Assembly: GCF_025210605.1 (NCBI RefSeq)
Contig: NZ_JAOARI010000014.1
Span: 31,585-95,584, forward strand
Length of the DNA stretch: 64,000 nt
Direction: 5' to 3'
DNA from: Halodesulfovibrio sp.
Lineage (GTDB): Bacteria > Desulfobacterota > Desulfovibrionia > Desulfovibrionales > Desulfovibrionaceae
The translations under genes were made by a program, and so were the position numbers. Positions 60,312 to 64,000 of this stretch are shown piece after piece; the stretch's first letter is position 1, and every line of letters starts with the position of its first letter. The notes under the pieces were generated by a model. That model had not been told where the DNA came from. It worked only from the letters and a program-made list of their open reading frames with translations, and searched no databases.

Positions 60312-62339
60312 TTAGAAACTATAGGTCAAAGATGCGCCCGCCATAAATGTTCGACCCGGCTGAATGCCGACAACATCGCCAGAACTGTAAACCAGTTCAT
60401 CACTAAAGTTATCTACTTCAATAAACGGCTCTATTTTTAAATCTTTATAGAAGTATTCATAAGAGAGCTTGCCGTTCCAAACAACTTTGCCCTGTGTCGG
60501 ATGCTTAGTTCCATTACTCATCTTGTAGGTAATGTAATAAGAGCCGTCGATTGCCAGAGTGAAGCCATATAAATCACTCAGCACACCGCCAAATCCTAAC
60601 TTTGAATCCGGAACTTGTGGAGCATACAAGCGTTCGCCAGTCTGTTCATTTGTACGCTTCATATTCAGGTAGTTCACATTAAGTGTAAGATGATCTACCG
60701 GATACACGTTCACCTGCATTTCAAAGCCTTCAGTCTTTGCCTTGTCAACGTTACGAAGTTTCATATTGTCAACAGCAATCAGGTCATCATAATCAATACT
60801 GAAGTAGCTTGCTTCAACATCAGCCCAATGGGAGAATTGTTGTTTAATACCAACTTCCCAGCCATGGGATTTTTCACTTTTAAGATTTGGGTTACCAAAA
60901 AATGGCAGGTACAGATACAATGCTGACGGAACCTTAAAAGCCTCGCTGTAGGAAGCCCATAATGTTGTCCAGTCATACTCTGTGTTGGCAAATGGATAGA
61001 TGGAGGCACCAACGTTTACGCTGGTGTTATCGATAGAGTTTTCATCGATGTGGTATGAGTCATATCGTACACCACCGATAAGTAAGAGATGAGATATCGG
61101 CTTGGATTCAAGCTGCCCGACAAGGCTATTCTGATTGTAGCTTGAGGAAATATCGTATGGCATTCCACCAACGGAATCAGCCGTAACATAATCATTTTTA
61201 TAGAAATAGTTCACATGTGCAGTAAGCTTATCATCAGGAATAATATCTATCTGTGATCTGATATCCCCGACAAAACTCTTTTCATCCATATCCACGGTGT
61301 TCTGTTTGCTTTGGAAGGAAGGCACGTCGTAAATTGGATTCCCGAATACATAATCCAGCGCGTTATCTATGTACCCAAGTGTCGCTTTAACGGTGCATCG
61401 TTCAAATTCACCTTTATAGCGTCCAAACAAACCAGTAGTCTGGGGTTTGTTTTGCCAGATCTTGCGAGGGTCCATGCCATACAGGCTACCTGAGTAGTAA
61501 TAGTCCTGACCGCCAGTTTGATACTGCCCATCATTATAAAACATCTCAAAATACAAATCCTGTTTAGAAGAGGCGAGGTAATCCAATCTGCCGTAAAAGT
61601 TTCTAAAGCGGGAATCTGTGTATGGAATTCTTCCTTTAGGAGTATCATAGTTACCACTATAATTCTGCTCGTAGTTAGCAAACCAGGCAACTTTGTCTTG
61701 TCCACCACTCACTGTAAAAGAGCCGTCAGCAGTGGAATTAGTCCCACCATATAATTTAGTTTTTACATATGGATCAGAAGGGTCACCTTGTTTCATAACG
61801 ACGTTGATTACCCCTGTCATGGAGCCTGAACCTTGCGTCGAAGCCTGAGCACCCTTCAAAATTTCCAAGCGTTCTACAGAGCCGGTACCTGCTGTTAAGA
61901 TGTTGAAAGGAGAACCTGTAACAACTGGATTGATTGTAATCCCCTCTAACAACACAGTAGGTCTAGCCCCACGAATATTAAGTGAAGGCCAGCCCATGCC
62001 AGAACCTTGGTCAGCCTGAACACCTACAACATTTGATACTGCATCATAAAAGTTATCTGCTTTAGGTTTGATTTCCAAATCGCGGCTGGTAATTACGTCA
62101 ATTGCCGCTGGAAATCTTGTGTATTCAGTGTCACTTCGAGTAACCGAGACAACATACCTGTCCAGTGTAACTTCTTCTTTTGCGTTCTCTTCTTCTGCCT
62201 CAGGGTCTTTTGTTGATTCATCCTGCTGAGCAATTGATGTATCCCCTTCTCCCGAAGCAGGTGTAGCATTGTTCTGTGCATAGACATTGCTGCTACACAC
62301 ACACAAGAACACCACTAAAAAAACAACCAACTTTTTCAT
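60312..62339 (-). CDS. TonB-dependent outer-membrane receptor (siderophore type)
   Basis: A 675-residue protein. ATG 62339 with AAGGGAGA upstream gives a clean signal peptide (about 1-21, ending VYA-QN); the frame to 62444 adds an implausible 35-residue extension. A TonB-box-like segment DRYVVSVTR (about 58-66) precedes the plug domain (about 75-190, with LNIRGARPTVLLEGI and VERLEILKGAQASTQGSGSMTGVINV). The rest is a beta barrel ending in the aromatic LTYSF typical of outer-membrane insertion. It should import a metal chelate energised by the TonB system at 32351-37476. It is the natural receptor for the cluster's own product. Confidence 0.94.
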   Translation of the reverse strand: MKKLVVFLVVFLCVCSSNVYAQNNATPASGEGDTSIAQQDESTKDPEAEEENAKEEVTLDRYVVSVTRSDTEYTRFPAAIDVITSRDLEIKPKADNFYDAVSNVVGVQADQGSGMGWPSLNIRGARPTVLLEGITINPVVTGSPFNILTAGTGSVERLEILKGAQASTQGSGSMTGVINVVMKQGDPSDPYVKTKLYGGTNSTADGSFTVSGGQDKVAWFANYEQNYSGNYDTPKGRIPYTDSRFRNFYGRLDYLASSKQDLYFEMFYNDGQYQTGGQDYYYSGSLYGMDPRKIWQNKPQTTGLFGRYKGEFERCTVKATLGYIDNALDYVFGNPIYDVPSFQSKQNTVDMDEKSFVGDIRSQIDIIPDDKLTAHVNYFYKNDYVTADSVGGMPYDISSSYNQNSLVGQLESKPISHLLLIGGVRYDSYHIDENSIDNTSVNVGASIYPFANTEYDWTTLWASYSEAFKVPSALYLYLPFFGNPNLKSEKSHGWEVGIKQQFSHWADVEASYFSIDYDDLIAVDNMKLRNVDKAKTEGFEMQVNVYPVDHLTLNVNYLNMKRTNEQTGERLYAPQVPDSKLGFGGVLSDLYGFTLAIDGSYYITYKMSNGTKHPTQGKVVWNGKLSYEYFYKDLKIEPFIEVDNFSDELVYSSGDVVGIQPGRTFMAGASLTYSF

Positions 62340-62560
62340 ATAATCTCCCTTAACTACCTCTTTCACGCACAGAAAAGTACGAAAGCAGCAGCAACGATCT
62401 TTGACATGCACAGCATAGAGGCTGTTGCACACCAAATTCCGCACATTTCTTACTGTACGTGATGCTTATTTATAATGAAGGGAGATAGTAGAAACTAACT
62501 GCTCAAGGATAAAAGCTAGCGAAATATGGAGCGTGTAACTTTACTCCGCAAAAATGCCTG

Positions 62561-63472
62561 TTAAAACGTATCAACACTCACCATGTATTCCTGCGGAGTA
62601 ACACCATATTTCTCTCTAAATATTTTTGAAAAATGGCTTAGACTTGAATACCCCACAGAAAAAGCTGCTTCGGAAACATTCGCTTTTTTTTCACACAAAA
62701 GGCACCTAGCTTCTTCCAACCTATGATCAGCAATATATCTGTATGGCGTCACCCCATGTACCTGTTTGAAGCCATTTTTCAGTTTACACTCATTAACTCC
62801 AGTAATCCCCGCAAGCTCAGTTATTGAGGGAGGAGACTCCAAATTATCATCCAGAATATTTTTCACTTCCCACATCTTTCCGTAATCTGCTGCCGTAAGT
62901 GCCCCACGCATGTTCATGACTGGCTTTTTTGCAACCTGTCTTAAATGGGTAGCAAGCTCCATGGCTTTCCCCTCCAGAAACATTCCCTTTGCTTTTCCTA
63001 AAAAAGGACAACGAACTAATTGCGACAGGGCAAGCTTCATATCCGCCGTGATAGGGCTGAATAAAGAGTAGACGAGCGTTTGCTCCTCGTGCATCTGCTC
63101 ACGTATAGATGAAAGAGAGGTATCAAAAAAACGCTCGAATAAATCTTCCGACAACATAAAGGCTATGCAGAAAATCGGACTTTTGGGGCAAAAAGCCACA
63201 TGTCCTGAACAAGCTGAATAGTAAGCAATATGAGCCTGCCCATGCTCTAAATTTTGCGCATGGCAACCTGATTCCCCATAAACCATCCCCTTAATATTCC
63301 CTCCAAGATTGAAACAGACTTCTACTGTACGGTCTGTCTGCTCCGTGCCCTCATAATAGATTTCTGCTGCCCCCTCACCTCGTTGAATAACCATCTGCAT
63401 ATCGTTTTCTATAACTTGCCTCTTGGACAAAACAGTTGAAGGGCAGTCATATTCTTCGAGTAAATTAGGCAT
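62561..63472 (-). CDS. AraC-family regulator 2 (PchR/YbtA-like)
   Basis: A 303-residue paralogue of the regulator at 49114-50025; the C-terminal two helix-turn-helix motifs are nearly superimposable (ITELAGITGVNECKLKNGFKQ and VSEAAFSVGYSSLSHFSKIFR). The sensing domain (about 1-190) is more divergent, so it may recognise a different form of the ligand. It is directly upstream of the TonB receptor gene on the same strand. A Fur-like box precedes it (63550-63564). It probably activates the receptor and transporter genes. Confidence 0.9.
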   Translation of the reverse strand: MPNLLEEYDCPSTVLSKRQVIENDMQMVIQRGEGAAEIYYEGTEQTDRTVEVCFNLGGNIKGMVYGESGCHAQNLEHGQAHIAYYSACSGHVAFCPKSPIFCIAFMLSEDLFERFFDTSLSSIREQMHEEQTLVYSLFSPITADMKLALSQLVRCPFLGKAKGMFLEGKAMELATHLRQVAKKPVMNMRGALTAADYGKMWEVKNILDDNLESPPSITELAGITGVNECKLKNGFKQVHGVTPYRYIADHRLEEARCLLCEKKANVSEAAFSVGYSSLSHFSKIFREKYGVTPQEYMVSVDTF

Positions 63473-63549
63473 TTGGATAACCTCTTATTGATCGCTTTCA
63501 GTCTCTTCAGCCTCATCGTTTCACCAAACTACAATCCTCTTCTGACTAT

Positions 63550-63564
63550 TGATAGTGAATTTCA
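63550..63564 (-). promoter_or_regulatory. Fur-like box upstream of AraC regulator 2
   Basis: TGATAGTGAATTTCA matches TGATAATnATTATCA at 11 of 14 positions, about 78 nt before the start codon. Confidence 0.5.
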
Positions 63565-63856
63565 TTGTCAATACATGCGTAACATAACAACTCTAAATCT
63601 TACATTTTATAATTTGACAATCTAACATGTTTCTCAAGCAACCGCATCGAACTTCCACACGATTGTCCGAATTATATAGAAAAAATGGACGTGACTTAAA
63701 GTGACGTGCGGTTAGCGAACTTAGCTAACTAACGATGCTACCAAACGGCCTGACCACAGCAATGCTTTCGGCTAGTAGCCAAATATTGTAGCGATAGTGA
63801 AAAGCATAAAGCAAACGCTAACGAAAAAGATGCAGGGGAAGAAAGGAATTAGGACA

Positions 63857-63891
63857 ACAAAAAAAGCTCTTACACTTTCGTGTAAGAGCTT
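63857..63891 (-). terminator. Intrinsic terminator of tRNA-Glu
   Basis: AAGCTCTTACAC (63864-63875) pairs perfectly with GTGTAAGAGCTT (63880-63891), 4-nt loop; on the minus strand it is followed by T7. Confidence 0.9.
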
Positions 63892-63900
63892 AACTTGCTT

Positions 63901-63978
63901 TGGCGTCCCCAAGGGGATTTGAACCCCTGTCGCCTGCGTGAAAGGCAGGTGTCCTGGGCCAGGCTAGACGATGGGGAC
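63901..63978 (-). tRNA. tRNA-Glu (anticodon TTC)
   Basis: On the minus strand the sequence starts GTCCCCATCGTCTAG and ends TGGGGACGCCA. Acceptor arms GTCCCCA / TGGGGAC, discriminator G and an encoded CCA are visible. The anticodon stem CCTGC / GCAGG encloses the loop CTTTCAC, with anticodon TTC. The T arm is CAGGGGTTCAAATCCCCT. It closely resembles E. coli tRNA-Glu. Confidence 0.97.
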
Positions 63979-64000
63979 GCGTCGAAATATGTATTTCTAA

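Larger units (their letters stand above)
63473..63900. other. Intergenic region upstream of AraC regulator 2
   Basis: Contains the Fur-like box at 63550-63564, weak similarity to element A near 63715-63735 (minus strand) and the tRNA terminator at 63857-63891. No ORF is supported. Confidence 0.5.

Noticed and set aside
62367..62445. Repeated GCACA words upstream of the TonB receptor as AraC sites
   Set aside because: Spacing is irregular (41, 19 and 14 nt) and five-base words are expected by chance; not enough to call.
1..64000. CRISPR arrays, insertion sequences, prophage or rRNA genes
   Set aside because: I saw no regularly spaced direct repeats, transposase or integrase motifs, phage structural genes or rRNA sequence anywhere in the window.

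Overview
The window looks like chromosome from a marine sulfate-reducing bacterium of the Desulfovibrionaceae (Halodesulfovibrio/Desulfovibrio-like). This is inferred from the gene types together: a ferrosome-like P-type ATPase locus, abundant sigma-54 regulation, a TtpC-type TonB system, an iron-sulfur L-serine dehydratase and moderate GC. I could not run a similarity search, so the genus is an inference.

Layout. 1-660: 3' part of a prepilin peptidase. 962-2050: SAM methyltransferase. 2908-8066: a locus resembling ferrosome (iron-storage organelle) genes, with HMA-like proteins, an atypical P1B-type ATPase, small membrane-anchored proteins with acidic or glycine-rich tails, and a Fur-like box at 6755-6769. 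8239-10535: a compact c-di-GMP module (HD-GYP, SiaC-like, PAS-GGDEF). 10871-14242: L-serine dehydratase, a DMT permease and a small helix-turn-helix-like protein. 15206-31460: chemoreceptor, BCCT transporter, second DMT permease, osmC-lpd-gcvH-lipB-lipA, a PAS sigma-54 activator, and a phosphodiesterase/phosphatase-like protein with a small companion. These are tied together by a recurring palindrome GCGACA-N4-TGTCGC (core GACA-N4-TGTC) placed about 100-190 nt upstream of good -24/-12 promoters; one copy lies just before the activator's own start codon. I read this as one sigma-54 regulon encoded with its regulator.

32351-63472 is the most novel region. It starts with a complete TonB energising system (DUF3450-like, TtpC-like, ExbB, ExbD, TonB, TPR) behind a Fur-like box. 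Then comes a ribosomal-peptide cluster of the TOMM/azol(in)e type: methyltransferase, a 33-residue precursor peptide gene (38721-38822, too short for ordinary ORF calling), a second methyltransferase, SagB-type dehydrogenase, a stand-alone E1/RRE partner, and four YcaO proteins (two stand-alone, two fused to RRE/E1-like domains). After a convergent AraC regulator come a third methyltransferase, an unknown protein and an M3 metallopeptidase. On the opposite strand are an ECF-type transporter, two YbtPQ/IrtAB-like ABC half-transporters, a TonB-dependent receptor and a second, paralogous AraC regulator. The precursor ends with His-Cys and Ser-Ser pairs, exactly where azole formation would create chelating bidentate groups.

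My inference is that this is a ribosomally made metallophore (siderophore-like) system with matching outer-membrane receptor, TonB motor, inner-membrane importers and iron-responsive regulation, functionally parallel to yersiniabactin but built by YcaO chemistry instead of NRPS. The window ends with tRNA-Glu(TTC) on the minus strand.
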